The translations under genes and the position numbers were made by a program. This document shows, piece after piece, positions 34,861 through 43,364 of a stretch of 64,000 bases of DNA. The number at the start of each line of letters is the position of its first letter. Position 1 is the first letter of the stretch. The notes beneath the pieces are model-generated. The model made no database searches. It was not told where the DNA came from and saw only the letters and a list, made by a program, of their open reading frames with translations. The DNA lies in assembly GCA_022843385.1 (NCBI GenBank), contig JALHNT010000024.1:45843-109842 (forward strand). The letters are read 5' to 3'. The DNA comes from Anaerolineae bacterium. Lineage in GTDB: Bacteria; Chloroflexota; Anaerolineae; Aggregatilineales; Phototrophicaceae.

Positions 34861-37800
34861 ATGATGAAGCGCGTATGGTCTGCGGCCCTGATCGTCTTCT
34901 TCGTTGCGCTCGTCCCGGCTGTCGTCTGGGCTGTGCCAAACCCCTTGGTCACGCTCGACGCGCCGGATCAGCCTTTCCCCGGCGAATCGTTCACTTTCAC
35001 CGTGACGTTCGATAACAATGGCACCACCCCCGGCTACGGCCCGTTCATTGATGTCATCCTGCCGACCAGCGGCGCGGATGGGAGCGATGGGGCGACGTTC
35101 GTCGGGGCGGCGATTGGCCTGCTGCCGCTGACCGATGTGACGCTTCGCACTTTCCCCGCCGGTGGCTGTGTGACGCATCCGTTTGCGGTGGCGCTCAACA
35201 ACGCGCCGACGCAGGTGTGTGGTACGCCGGGCGATACGCTGATCGTCATCCGCCTGCCCTTCGGCTCGTTCGTGGTCGATCAGCCGCCGGTCGAAGTAGA
35301 GATCACAGCGCAAATGAGTCCGAATGCTGACATCGGCCTACCGCTGTCGCTGCGGGCGCGCGGTGGCTTTCAATTCGGCACCGACGAGTTGAACAATCCC
35401 TGCTGCGACCCGACGCTGGTCACACCGGCCACGCCGGACTCGTCGCTCTATCCGACGGTCCCGGTCACGCCGATTGCCTTTCAGACGACCAAGCGCGTTA
35501 TCACCCGCGAGGTGGCTTCCGGCGAGAATTTCCCGCAGCAGTTCGTGGTGACGGTGGATATTCCCGCCGGACGCACGATCAACAACCTGGTGGTAACCGA
35601 TGCCATCAACCCGCTGCTGACCTATGTTGGTTCATCAGCGACGCCGGCGAGTTGTACCACCAGCTTCAGCGGTGGTGTGGTGACCGCCACTTGCGGCAAT
35701 ATCACCGGAACGGCATCGAACGCTGATGTGGTGTTGACGATTGATGTGCTGACCGAGAACATCCTGAATGGCGGGACGGGTATCACCGAAACGATCAACA
35801 ATGTGGCGCAGGTCAACGGCGACTTCGTGACCACCGACCCTGGCGATGGCGCAACCGTTTCGGCCACCGGCGGCGCGAATGCCCCGGTGTTCGCCTCACG
35901 CTCGATAGCGGTGCAAAAGAACGCTGTCGTCGTGGGTGGGGGCGCAGCCCAGCCAGGTGCGGTGCTGGAATACACGGTGGATTTCCAGGTGTCGGATTAC
36001 TTCGCCTTCGCCAACGCCGTCATCTGCGACCAGCTTTCGGATGGACAGGCGTATGACCCCAGCTTCACGCCGCGCTTCAGCCTGAATCAGCATGATGTGA
36101 CCTTCGCCCCGGCCAACATGACCGCTGCTAATTTCACTGCGCCGCCAGCGCTCCCGCCCACCTGTGCGCCGGGGGCCGACATCGAGTTCCGCGTGGCCGA
36201 TGAGATGGTGACGCGCGGCGTGATCGCCTCCGGGTGGCTGCTGGGCGGCTGCATTGCCGAATTGACCCCGATCCCGCCGCCGGATTGTTCGCTGTTCAAC
36301 AGCGGCACCGAAGGTCGCATCGTCTACCGCACCATCATCCAGGACAGCTACAGCAGCCCGCCGCCGTCCGGCGAACTGAACCTCGACCAGGGCGACATCC
36401 TGACCAATCTGGCGGTGATTAGCGCCAATCTGATCCTGACCGGCTCGACGACCCCCAGCGCCCAGGTCCTGAGCGATGACGGCGATACCATCACTGAGCT
36501 GGCGCGTGGGACGCTGGTCAAGGACATCTTCGCTTATAATGGCTCAACCGTCCTGCCACCCACACCGTTTGACATCGTCCCCGGCGACCTCATCACCTTC
36601 CGCCTGCGCTACACCCTGCCGACCAGCGATGTCGAAGACCTGGTGCTGCGCGATTATCTGCCGATCCCGGTGCTGGATGTGACGGATGCGCCAGCCTTCA
36701 GCTTCATCGGCGGCGCACCGGATGCCAGCATCCCGCCAGAGAACACGGTCGAGTATGGCCCGACCGATACGCTCAACGCGCTGCGGACGCCGACTCTGAC
36801 GCTCGACCCGGTGGCGAATGCGCTGGTCTTCACCTACGGTGATATTCAAGATGCCGGCAATGTCCAGCGCGTGGTCGATCTGTTGTTCACGGTTCAGGTG
36901 CAGGATCGCCCGTTCGCTGGCAGCCTGTCGCTGGCGAATGTGGCTGAAGTGAGCGAGAGTTCATCGCAGCTCAATCCCTTCAATGCCTATGCCTTCGCCG
37001 GGTTCAACTTCCCAACGCCGGTGCTGGTGACGCGCAAGGGTGTGGTCAGCGGCATCACCGGCGGCACCTTCGACCCGCCCATCACCGCGCCGGTGCCTTT
37101 CCCGCCGCCCGGCACGGTCGGCCCGCCCTTCAGCGGGATCATCAATTCCGACAATCTGGGGACAATCCCCATCGACAGCGATGTAGACTTCGCTGCTCCC
37201 GGTGACATCTTCCGCTTCGCCATCGTCATCGAGAACATCGGCGGCGGAGGAGCCTTCGACATCACCGTACGCGACATCATCCCGCCCGGCTTTATCATCC
37301 CATCCGGTGGCCTGAACCTGACCATCGTGCGCGGCGACGGCACACCGTTGACCTTCGTCGCCCTCAATCCGAGCGATGTCATCCCGCTGTTCGGCGCGGG
37401 CATCCAGATCGTTGACCCGGCGGGCAACCCGGCCTGCCAGCAGCGCCACCCGACCAACGGCACCAATGTCGCCGTCATCACCTATGACCTTCAGATTGAT
37501 CCGAATGTGCAGCAGCCGGTCACGCTCACCAATCAGGTCAACGTTGCGAATTTCGCGGCGCGGGAAGCAGCGGCTAATCTGGTACAGGATGCAGCAGCGT
37601 TCACCAATGGCGCGTCGGTTGGGGTGGGGATGGCAGCCAACACCGGCGCAGGTGGTGGCACCAGCGGAACCAGTGGCAGCACCGTGTTGACCGGCGATGC
37701 GCGCCTGAGCAAACGGGCCGACCCGGCCTTCGCCCGCCCCGGCGATGCCGTCACCTGGACGATTGAGGTCAATAATCCGGCACCGATCCCGATGAGCAAC

Positions 37801-38259
37801 ATCCGCGTCAGCGACACGCTCCCACCGCAGTTGGAACTCATCAGCAGCAGCGCCAGCGCTGGACAGGTCAGCATCAACGATCTCCAGATCACCTGGACGC
37901 TCGGCAGCCTGCCACCGGGCGGCAGCGCCACCATGACCATCCAGACCCGTGTTCGGAGCAATCCATTGCCCGCGCCGTATACCAACCAGCAGGCATCGTG
38001 TACGCCGGGTGGTCAACTCTTCACCGAGAACATCGCCTGCCTCCAATACGACGGCGGGGCGCAGGTCTGCACCACCGCGCGTACCTTATGCGTCAGCCAG
38101 CTCCCGCAGACTGGCTTCACCCCCCACTGGCGCGAACCGCTGCTCTGGGGAGCAGTTGCCCTTTTGCTGGTCACCAGCATGGTGGGCATCTGGTGGGTGC
38201 TGCGTTGGCAGCGGATGAGGGCACCTGCGGCTCAGCGTATGATGAATAAAAGCTACTGA
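34861..38259 (+). CDS. LPxTG-anchored surface protein with DUF11-type repeats
   Basis: 1,132 residues from ATG 34861 (ATG 34864 also possible). A signal peptide (RVWSAALIVFFVALVPAVVWA) is followed by several DUF11-like Ig-fold repeats, recognised by T-x-K segments (TTKRVITREVASGENF, TLVKDIFAYNG, LSKRADPAFARPGDAVTW) and NVAQV/NQVNV ends. The C-terminus is a complete sortase signal: LPQTG at residues 1081-1085, a hydrophobic segment (WGAVALLLVTSMVGIWWVL) and a basic tail. It should be cleaved between T and G and linked to the cell surface. No sortase gene is in the window. It is divergent from lacI; the 338-bp gap holds the lacI promoter and operators and, presumably, its own promoter. Confidence 0.88.
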   Translation: MMKRVWSAALIVFFVALVPAVVWAVPNPLVTLDAPDQPFPGESFTFTVTFDNNGTTPGYGPFIDVILPTSGADGSDGATFVGAAIGLLPLTDVTLRTFPAGGCVTHPFAVALNNAPTQVCGTPGDTLIVIRLPFGSFVVDQPPVEVEITAQMSPNADIGLPLSLRARGGFQFGTDELNNPCCDPTLVTPATPDSSLYPTVPVTPIAFQTTKRVITREVASGENFPQQFVVTVDIPAGRTINNLVVTDAINPLLTYVGSSATPASCTTSFSGGVVTATCGNITGTASNADVVLTIDVLTENILNGGTGITETINNVAQVNGDFVTTDPGDGATVSATGGANAPVFASRSIAVQKNAVVVGGGAAQPGAVLEYTVDFQVSDYFAFANAVICDQLSDGQAYDPSFTPRFSLNQHDVTFAPANMTAANFTAPPALPPTCAPGADIEFRVADEMVTRGVIASGWLLGGCIAELTPIPPPDCSLFNSGTEGRIVYRTIIQDSYSSPPPSGELNLDQGDILTNLAVISANLILTGSTTPSAQVLSDDGDTITELARGTLVKDIFAYNGSTVLPPTPFDIVPGDLITFRLRYTLPTSDVEDLVLRDYLPIPVLDVTDAPAFSFIGGAPDASIPPENTVEYGPTDTLNALRTPTLTLDPVANALVFTYGDIQDAGNVQRVVDLLFTVQVQDRPFAGSLSLANVAEVSESSSQLNPFNAYAFAGFNFPTPVLVTRKGVVSGITGGTFDPPITAPVPFPPPGTVGPPFSGIINSDNLGTIPIDSDVDFAAPGDIFRFAIVIENIGGGGAFDITVRDIIPPGFIIPSGGLNLTIVRGDGTPLTFVALNPSDVIPLFGAGIQIVDPAGNPACQQRHPTNGTNVAVITYDLQIDPNVQQPVTLTNQVNVANFAAREAAANLVQDAAAFTNGASVGVGMAANTGAGGGTSGTSGSTVLTGDARLSKRADPAFARPGDAVTWTIEVNNPAPIPMSNIRVSDTLPPQLELISSSASAGQVSINDLQITWTLGSLPPGGSATMTIQTRVRSNPLPAPYTNQQASCTPGGQLFTENIACLQYDGGAQVCTTARTLCVSQLPQTGFTPHWREPLLWGAVALLLVTSMVGIWWVLRWQRMRAPAAQRMMNKSY

Positions 38260-38599
38260 TCGCGGCTGCAATCAGGGTATTTGTCGGTTGATAATGCTCT
38301 ACGCTTGCGCCATCCTAGAGGCAACCGCAGCCGAAGGGATGGCTCATCATCGTTGGCAGATTCCTGATTCGTCAGATTCGTCAGATTCGCATCAGTCCTT
38401 TTTTCAATTCGTGAATCAGTCGTTAGTCATCAGTCAATAGTCGTCAGAAAAAACACTCGGGCTCCGTTGCTGCTGATTGACGATACCCCCGTTTGCTGCT
38501 GATTTTGCTGATTGAAGCCATCAGCCATCAGCTTTCAGCCATCACTTTTCCCTCAAACATTGCCGATATTGCACCTGATAGAACTCCGATTTTGTGTCG

Positions 38600-38720
38600 T
38601 CGTCGTCGGACAGACACAACGACAAAGACATAAAACCAACACAGAGAACACAGAGAACACAGAGTGAAAGCAGAGGTCTTTCACTTTGAACTTCGCATTC
38701 AGCACTTTCAATTCGTTGAT
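38600..38720. repeat. Dispersed low-complexity intergenic repeat, copy 2 (inverted)
   Basis: On the minus strand this reads AAAGTGCTGAATGCGAAGT, CAAAGTGAAAGAC, CTCTGC, then CTCTGTGTTCTCTGTGTTCT, and a TTGTGTCTG/GTCGTCG end, the same order as in 24,551-24,650 on the plus strand. Several positions differ, so the copies are old or degenerate. Confidence 0.6.
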
Positions 38721-39172
38721 CCGCTGGGGGCTGAAGCCGCCCAGCTACCGGGAAATCGGTAAGCGCACTAAAGGCGCTGGAAGAGAAGTGTGTGAAACCA
38801 GCCCCTTCAGTGGGCTTACCGAACCGGGATAGCTGTGGGTTTTAACCCGCAGCGTCCGTAACCCGCAAAAGTCGTCAAATTCGTCAAAGTCAAACGTGCA
38901 TTTTGTGACTTTTGGCGTTCGGATAGTAATGAGTAATGAGTAATGAGTGACGAGGCATGAGCTTTTCCTCTATTGACTATTGACTGACGACTGACGACTT
39001 CTTGCCCTCAGCATACGCCCAATCTCCCGCTTATGGGTGAACTTTTGGTAAACTTTTTGGTACGACTTAACGCGAATCGGCATTAACCGTTTGGCGGGAG
39101 CGCCCAGGTTAAGGCTGTTGACGAAGGGTTAGAGAAGGGTTGAGAAAAAACAGGGCTGAGGGAGCAGAATTG

Positions 39173-39200
39173 TTGCATGTTCCCAATGTCCACCTATACT
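39173..39200 (+). promoter_or_regulatory. Candidate promoter of the TIR-TPR gene
   Basis: TTGCAT (39173-39178) and TATACT (39195-39200) are 16 bp apart. The start codon is 54 bp downstream, after AGGGGG. Confidence 0.4.
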
Positions 39201-39253
39201 CAATGAATACGCCATCACTTATGAACGGATGACTGTACTTCAGGGGGTCTGCG

Positions 39254-41428
39254 ATGTCCGACGCCTTCATTTCCTATTCGCGTAAGGATTCAGATTTTGT
39301 GCGCCAGTTATTCGACCGGTTGGAAGGCGAAGGGCGTACGACATGGGTCGATTGGCAGGGCATTGATTATTCGACCAAGTGGTGGGAAGAAATCTGCGCG
39401 GGGATTGAACGGGCAGATAACTTCATCTTCGTCATCAGTCCCGATTCGTTGGACTCGAAGTATTGCCACGAAGAAATCATCCATGCGCGGCGTTTTAACA
39501 AGCGGATTATCCCGCTGGTCTATCGGGCACTGGAAGAAGAGCGCTGGCTGCGCCAACCCCTGACCGCCGCCGCCGTTGATAACTGGAACCACCTGAAAAC
39601 GATCCAGTTCATCGACTTCCCCAAGCTGGAAACATTTGAGAAGACGTACCAGACCCTGGCTGAAACGCTGCAACGCAACCCGGAGCATATCCGGCAGCAC
39701 ACCGAACTGCTGCTGGCAGCGCTGGTCTGGAAGCAAAATGGTCATACACCCGGTTTCTTATTCCCTGGCGAGCGATTGCTGCAAGCGGAAACCTGGCTGC
39801 AACAGGCCGAGTCGGAAAATCCACTCCCCAATGACGATCAGCGTGCCTTCATCAGCGCCAGTCGTCAGGCCGAGGACGAACGGGCAGCCCAACAGAGCGC
39901 CCGCGAACGGCTGGTCAAGCGGCTGCGACAGACGGCCATCGGCGCGGGGGTGCTGGGGGCGCTGGCGCTGGCGGCAACTGCTGTCGCCATACCCACGTCG
40001 ATCACTGCCGTGAACAGTAATGCCACCGCGATGTCCCAACTGAGTACCGCCACCGTCGCCCTTTCCACCGGCACCCGCGTGGTCGAGCGCGTGACCGAGG
40101 TCAACGTGACGCTGAATTATGTTGGCGAGCAGGCCGATGCGGCTGAAACGCAGGTGGCTGTCGCCAATATGACTCTCGCTCCGGTGCCGACGATTCTGGC
40201 GGATGCGAGAATTGAGCAGGAGATCGCGGGTTTACTCAGTACAGGTTTGTTGAGGATTAGTGAAAATAACCCCAGTGGGGCACTGGCTCTGGCGAACGCT
40301 ATCGTTCAGCTTTATCCAGAGCGCGCCCAGTCCCACCTCTCAAGCGGATTGATTCGGTCAAGCCTGGGAGATCGACCTGCAGCCATTGCGGACTATACTC
40401 GGGCTATCGAGCTAAGCCCGGACTATACTAATGCCTACTACAATCGCGGCATTGCATACGACGATCAGGGACAGTACGATGAAGCGATTGCGGACTTCAC
40501 TCGCGCTATCGAGCTTGTCCCGGACTTTGCTGAAGCCTATAACAATCGCGGCAATGCATATACCAATCAGGAACAGTACGATGAAGCGATTGCGGACTTC
40601 ACTCGCGCTATCGAGCTTGTCCCGGACTTTGCTGAAGCCTATAACAATCGCGGCAATGCATACTATAATCAGAAACAGTACGATGAAGCCATTGTTGACT
40701 ACACCCGCGCTATCGAGCTAAATCCGGACTTTGCTGATGCCCATAAGAATCGGGGACTCGCCTTGTACAATCAGGAACAGTACGATGAAGCGATTGCGGA
40801 CTTCACTCGCGCTATCGAGCTAAATCCGGACTATGCTGATGCATACAACAATCGGGGCGGCGCATACTACAGTCAGGGACAGTATGATGAAGCGATTGCG
40901 GACTTCACTCGCGCTATCGAGCTAAACCCGGACTATGCTGGGGCTCATAACAATCGTGGCATTGCATACTACGATCAGCAACAGTACGAGGAAGCGATTG
41001 TGGACTATACGCGGGTTATCGAGCTAGACCCGGACTATGCTCTCGCTTATAACAATCGTGGCAATGCATACTACGATCTGAAACAGTACGAGGACGCCAT
41101 CACCGACTTCAGCCGCGCTATCGAGCTTGTCGCGGACTATGCTGATGCCTACAGCAATCGGGGTTGGGCCTATCTCGATCAAATGGACTATCAAGCGGCT
41201 TCTGCTGATTTTTCGGCTGCTATTCGGATTGATCCGGCATTCTCAGGGGCTTACGTCGGTCTTGGAGTGGTCGATGACCGTCAGGGCAACTATGCCGAGG
41301 CGCTGGCGAGCTACCGGCGCTATCTCGAATTAGCAGGGGACAACGCGGCGGAACTCATTGTCAATCGGGTGCAGGAGTTGGAGACGCTGCTGGCAACCGG
41401 CACACCCAGCCCCACCCCGGCACAGTGA
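39254..41428 (+). CDS. TIR-domain protein with transmembrane segment and ten TPR repeats
   Basis: 724 residues. The N-terminal TIR domain (1-140) begins DAFISYSRKDSDFVRQLFDR and includes WWEEICAGIERADNFIFVIS and SKYCHEE, where E74 sits in the C-x-x-E position of NAD-cleaving TIR proteins. A linker with WLQQAESENPLPNDDQRAFI is common in bacterial TIR-repeat proteins. A basic stretch leads to one membrane helix (about 226-247), then a Thr/Ala-rich extracytoplasmic or stalk region, and ten 34-residue TPRs (354-693), ending in a Pro/Thr tail. Topology puts TIR and TPR on opposite sides of the membrane. Roles could be signalling, NAD depletion in defence, or scaffold; no defence partner genes adjoin. 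Confidence 0.88.
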   Translation: MSDAFISYSRKDSDFVRQLFDRLEGEGRTTWVDWQGIDYSTKWWEEICAGIERADNFIFVISPDSLDSKYCHEEIIHARRFNKRIIPLVYRALEEERWLRQPLTAAAVDNWNHLKTIQFIDFPKLETFEKTYQTLAETLQRNPEHIRQHTELLLAALVWKQNGHTPGFLFPGERLLQAETWLQQAESENPLPNDDQRAFISASRQAEDERAAQQSARERLVKRLRQTAIGAGVLGALALAATAVAIPTSITAVNSNATAMSQLSTATVALSTGTRVVERVTEVNVTLNYVGEQADAAETQVAVANMTLAPVPTILADARIEQEIAGLLSTGLLRISENNPSGALALANAIVQLYPERAQSHLSSGLIRSSLGDRPAAIADYTRAIELSPDYTNAYYNRGIAYDDQGQYDEAIADFTRAIELVPDFAEAYNNRGNAYTNQEQYDEAIADFTRAIELVPDFAEAYNNRGNAYYNQKQYDEAIVDYTRAIELNPDFADAHKNRGLALYNQEQYDEAIADFTRAIELNPDYADAYNNRGGAYYSQGQYDEAIADFTRAIELNPDYAGAHNNRGIAYYDQQQYEEAIVDYTRVIELDPDYALAYNNRGNAYYDLKQYEDAITDFSRAIELVADYADAYSNRGWAYLDQMDYQAASADFSAAIRIDPAFSGAYVGLGVVDDRQGNYAEALASYRRYLELAGDNAAELIVNRVQELETLLATGTPSPTPAQ
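40313..41332 (+). repeat. Ten 102-bp tandem repeats encoding TPRs
   Basis: Units share the form P-D-(F/Y)-A-x-A-Y-N-N-R-G-x-A-Y-x-x-Q-x-Q-Y-D-E-A-I-A-D-F-T-R-A-I-E-L. Units 2-8 are nearly identical, including at the DNA level (repeated GAAGCGATTGCGGACTTCAC), while units 1, 9 and 10 have diverged, the usual result of expansion from the middle. Confidence 0.9.
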
Positions 41429-41455
41429 CCGGTCTGCGCGGTGGGGCGAATGGGG

Positions 41456-41668
41456 TTATGACACACGATAGACGCCGGACTCGGTGGCGATCACTGGGGC
41501 GGCAGGGGCTTCCGGCTGAACCCGTGGCTCGGTGAAGCGGGCCAACCAGCGGCGGATGCCTGTCCAAGCCGGTTGCTGACGAGGCAGTTGGTCGAACGGT
41601 TGGGCATACTCAGCAGCGATAGCCCGACGGCGTGCTTCATTCAATTCTGGCGCATACATGACAAACAT
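41456..41668 (-). CDS. Small hypothetical protein
   Basis: 70 residues (MFVMYAPELNEARRRAIAAE...). An AGGAG site lies nine bases before ATG 41668, good support for translation of so short a frame. The sequence is rich in Arg and Ala with a Pro-rich second half (EAPAAPVI) and has no membrane segment or Cys. No family recognised. It is convergent with the TIR-TPR gene, 27 bp apart. Confidence 0.5.
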   Translation of the reverse strand: MFVMYAPELNEARRRAIAAEYAQPFDQLPRQQPAWTGIRRWLARFTEPRVQPEAPAAPVIATESGVYRVS

Positions 41669-41767
41669 TTTGGCACTCTCCTGATTGGGTTGATGCCTCT
41701 ATCATGGCGGATTTGCCGCGCCAGGGCGTCCGCCCAGGGGGTGATTGGTTCTCCGTCGAAAGGCGGA

Positions 41768-42874
41768 TCAACCTGCAACCTGCACGGCGTGGGCTTTGGC
41801 GTCCGGTTCAGCAAAGCGGACGAGGCGCTCGGCTTCCTCAGTAAGGGTTTGGCGGTCAGCGGCGGGGATGGTCGTGAAGGGTTCGAGGTGCAGCGTGGCA
41901 GTGCCTTTGACCTTTTCGATCTTCCACACGCCGGCGACAAAACCATCGATCAGGAAGGTGGCAGCCACACGCAGGCCGGGTAGATAGACCCGCTTGCGAT
42001 ATTCATCAGCGATGATGCGTTCGCGCTTGTCGTGCGCCAGCAGGAGGTTATCGAACTCCGGCAGGAAGCGCGGCGGGGCGGGCGAGTCTCCCGCCGGAAG
42101 CGGCTGGTCGGGCAGGTCGAACAGCTCTCGTCCCCGTTCATCACGATAGCTGACGAGTTCGTCCTTCATCTGCTGGACAACAGATTTGAGACCATGCAAG
42201 CCCGACCAGGTTTGCATGTCGGTCACGCTGGCAGGACCAAAAGCCGCCAGATAACGCCGGATGAGCAGCGGCAGGTTGTCCTCGTCAGGAATCGGTGTGC
42301 CGAGCCAGTCATCCGCCAGAGCGAACTGGGGGTTACCGGGGTAGCTCCAGCTGGTTGTCACCGGCACCTGCACCAGCGGCAGATGGGTGCGGGCAGTGTA
42401 ACGCATCAGGCCGACATCGTAAGTGGGCTGCCACTCGGTCAGCATAGCGCTGATCTCGGCGAAGGTGCGTGGATGCTCCTTCAGGTACTCGCGCACCCGC
42501 GCAATGACAGCATTCAGATCAAGGCCATCGTGCGGGCGCTGCTTGCTGATCGACTCGGCAGCGCGGTTCAGCGCCGGTTGCAGCGTCGCCCGGAAGCGGC
42601 AGTAATCGGCAGCGGTGACGAGGTGCAGCGTGGCGCGCATCAGCGTGGCCTTGACGACCTGGCGCGCTTCAATTGCGTGTGCCAGATCAGCCCGGGTGAA
42701 AGCGGCAAGACGTGTCCACAGACCAACGTAGGGTGACAGCGCCATCTGCGCCTGCAAGCCCGCGAGTTGTTCCAGCGCCTCGGTCGCCGACAACATGGCA
42801 CGCTCCAGCAGGCGTTGGCGGGCCAGTGTCGCGCGGTTGAGGGCGCGTTGGGTGAGTGTTGAGGCAGGCATCAT
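41768..42874 (-). CDS. Winged-helix DNA-binding protein, AlkZ-like (HTH_42)
   Basis: 368 residues from ATG 42874. The N-terminal part RALNRATLARQRLLERA, EALEQLAGLQAQMALSPYVG and LWTRLAAFTRADL is the signature of the HTH_42/AlkZ family, DNA glycosylases built of tandem winged helices that unhook interstrand crosslinks in the characterised members. LPEFDNLLLAHDKRERII and VAGVWKIEK are conserved C-terminal blocks. The catalytic Q-x-Q/Q-x-D of AlkZ cannot be placed with confidence. Further upstream codons are open but not protein-like. Confidence 0.83.
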   Translation of the reverse strand: MMPASTLTQRALNRATLARQRLLERAMLSATEALEQLAGLQAQMALSPYVGLWTRLAAFTRADLAHAIEARQVVKATLMRATLHLVTAADYCRFRATLQPALNRAAESISKQRPHDGLDLNAVIARVREYLKEHPRTFAEISAMLTEWQPTYDVGLMRYTARTHLPLVQVPVTTSWSYPGNPQFALADDWLGTPIPDEDNLPLLIRRYLAAFGPASVTDMQTWSGLHGLKSVVQQMKDELVSYRDERGRELFDLPDQPLPAGDSPAPPRFLPEFDNLLLAHDKRERIIADEYRKRVYLPGLRVAATFLIDGFVAGVWKIEKVKGTATLHLEPFTTIPAADRQTLTEEAERLVRFAEPDAKAHAVQVAG

Positions 42875-43364
42875 GTTCCTCGTTGTCAGATAGTGTTTAT
42901 AAGGAAAGGTGGAGCCAGATAAAGATGGGTTGTGGCTGGCATTTGTTACCAGATGATTTTCTGTGGATTGTCGATCATTCCTATTGCCGAAACGATGGGG
43001 ACTCGTACGCACCTTTGCCTGAGCAGCGTCTATGATCAGTCTCCGCCCATCGGTGATGCTTGGGTCTATGTCTCGATGACTTATCTCTTGCCCCTTGAAA
43101 CAGACTAGGATGGGATCTATACCGGCAATCAGTCCGCACACTAGACGCCATTGCTGCATACGTTTCGGATGGACATGGCGAAACGAACTATACCGCTTTC
43201 GCCCTTCGTTTTCATGAATCAGGGTGTATGAAATCCATCGGGACTCCGTAGCCAAGCCCTATTCTTTCTCCTGGCGCAGGATCCGCTTCAGTCAGTTTCG
43301 CCCTGTACCACCTTTGGTGTCAGGCGCTACACTAACGCTTTGCTATTGAACAGAATGACTGATC
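42875..43364. other. Intergenic region, 490 bp, no gene seen
   Basis: It separates two divergent genes. The frame of the AlkZ-like gene stays open to 43255 but lacks a ribosome site and family similarity there. No repeat or RNA gene was recognised. It should carry both promoters. Confidence 0.5.

Larger units (their letters stand above)
38260..39253. other. Gene-free region of 994 bp rich in short degenerate repeats
   Basis: No reading frame here looks coding. Several word families occur: TCGTCAGAT repeated at about 38,375-38,400; GTCATCAGTCAATAGTCGTC-like words at 38,420-38,450 and their inverse (ATTGACTATTGACTGACGAC) at 38,973-39,000; CAGCCATCAG words at 38,518-38,545; TAATGAG three times at 38,927-38,947; and the larger repeat at 38,600-38,720. 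A promoter for the TIR gene is at the right end. Confidence 0.7.

Noticed and set aside
36961..38046. Minus-strand frame of 361 codons
   Set aside because: Antisense of the DUF11 protein, with no family or start signals.
38260..39253. Integration site or insertion sequence in the repeat-rich gap
   Set aside because: No transposase, terminal inverted repeats with target duplications, or tRNA were found; it is reported only as a repeat region.
42875..43255. Upstream extension of the AlkZ-like gene
   Set aside because: No ribosome site or homology; a downstream ATG gives a normal-length protein.
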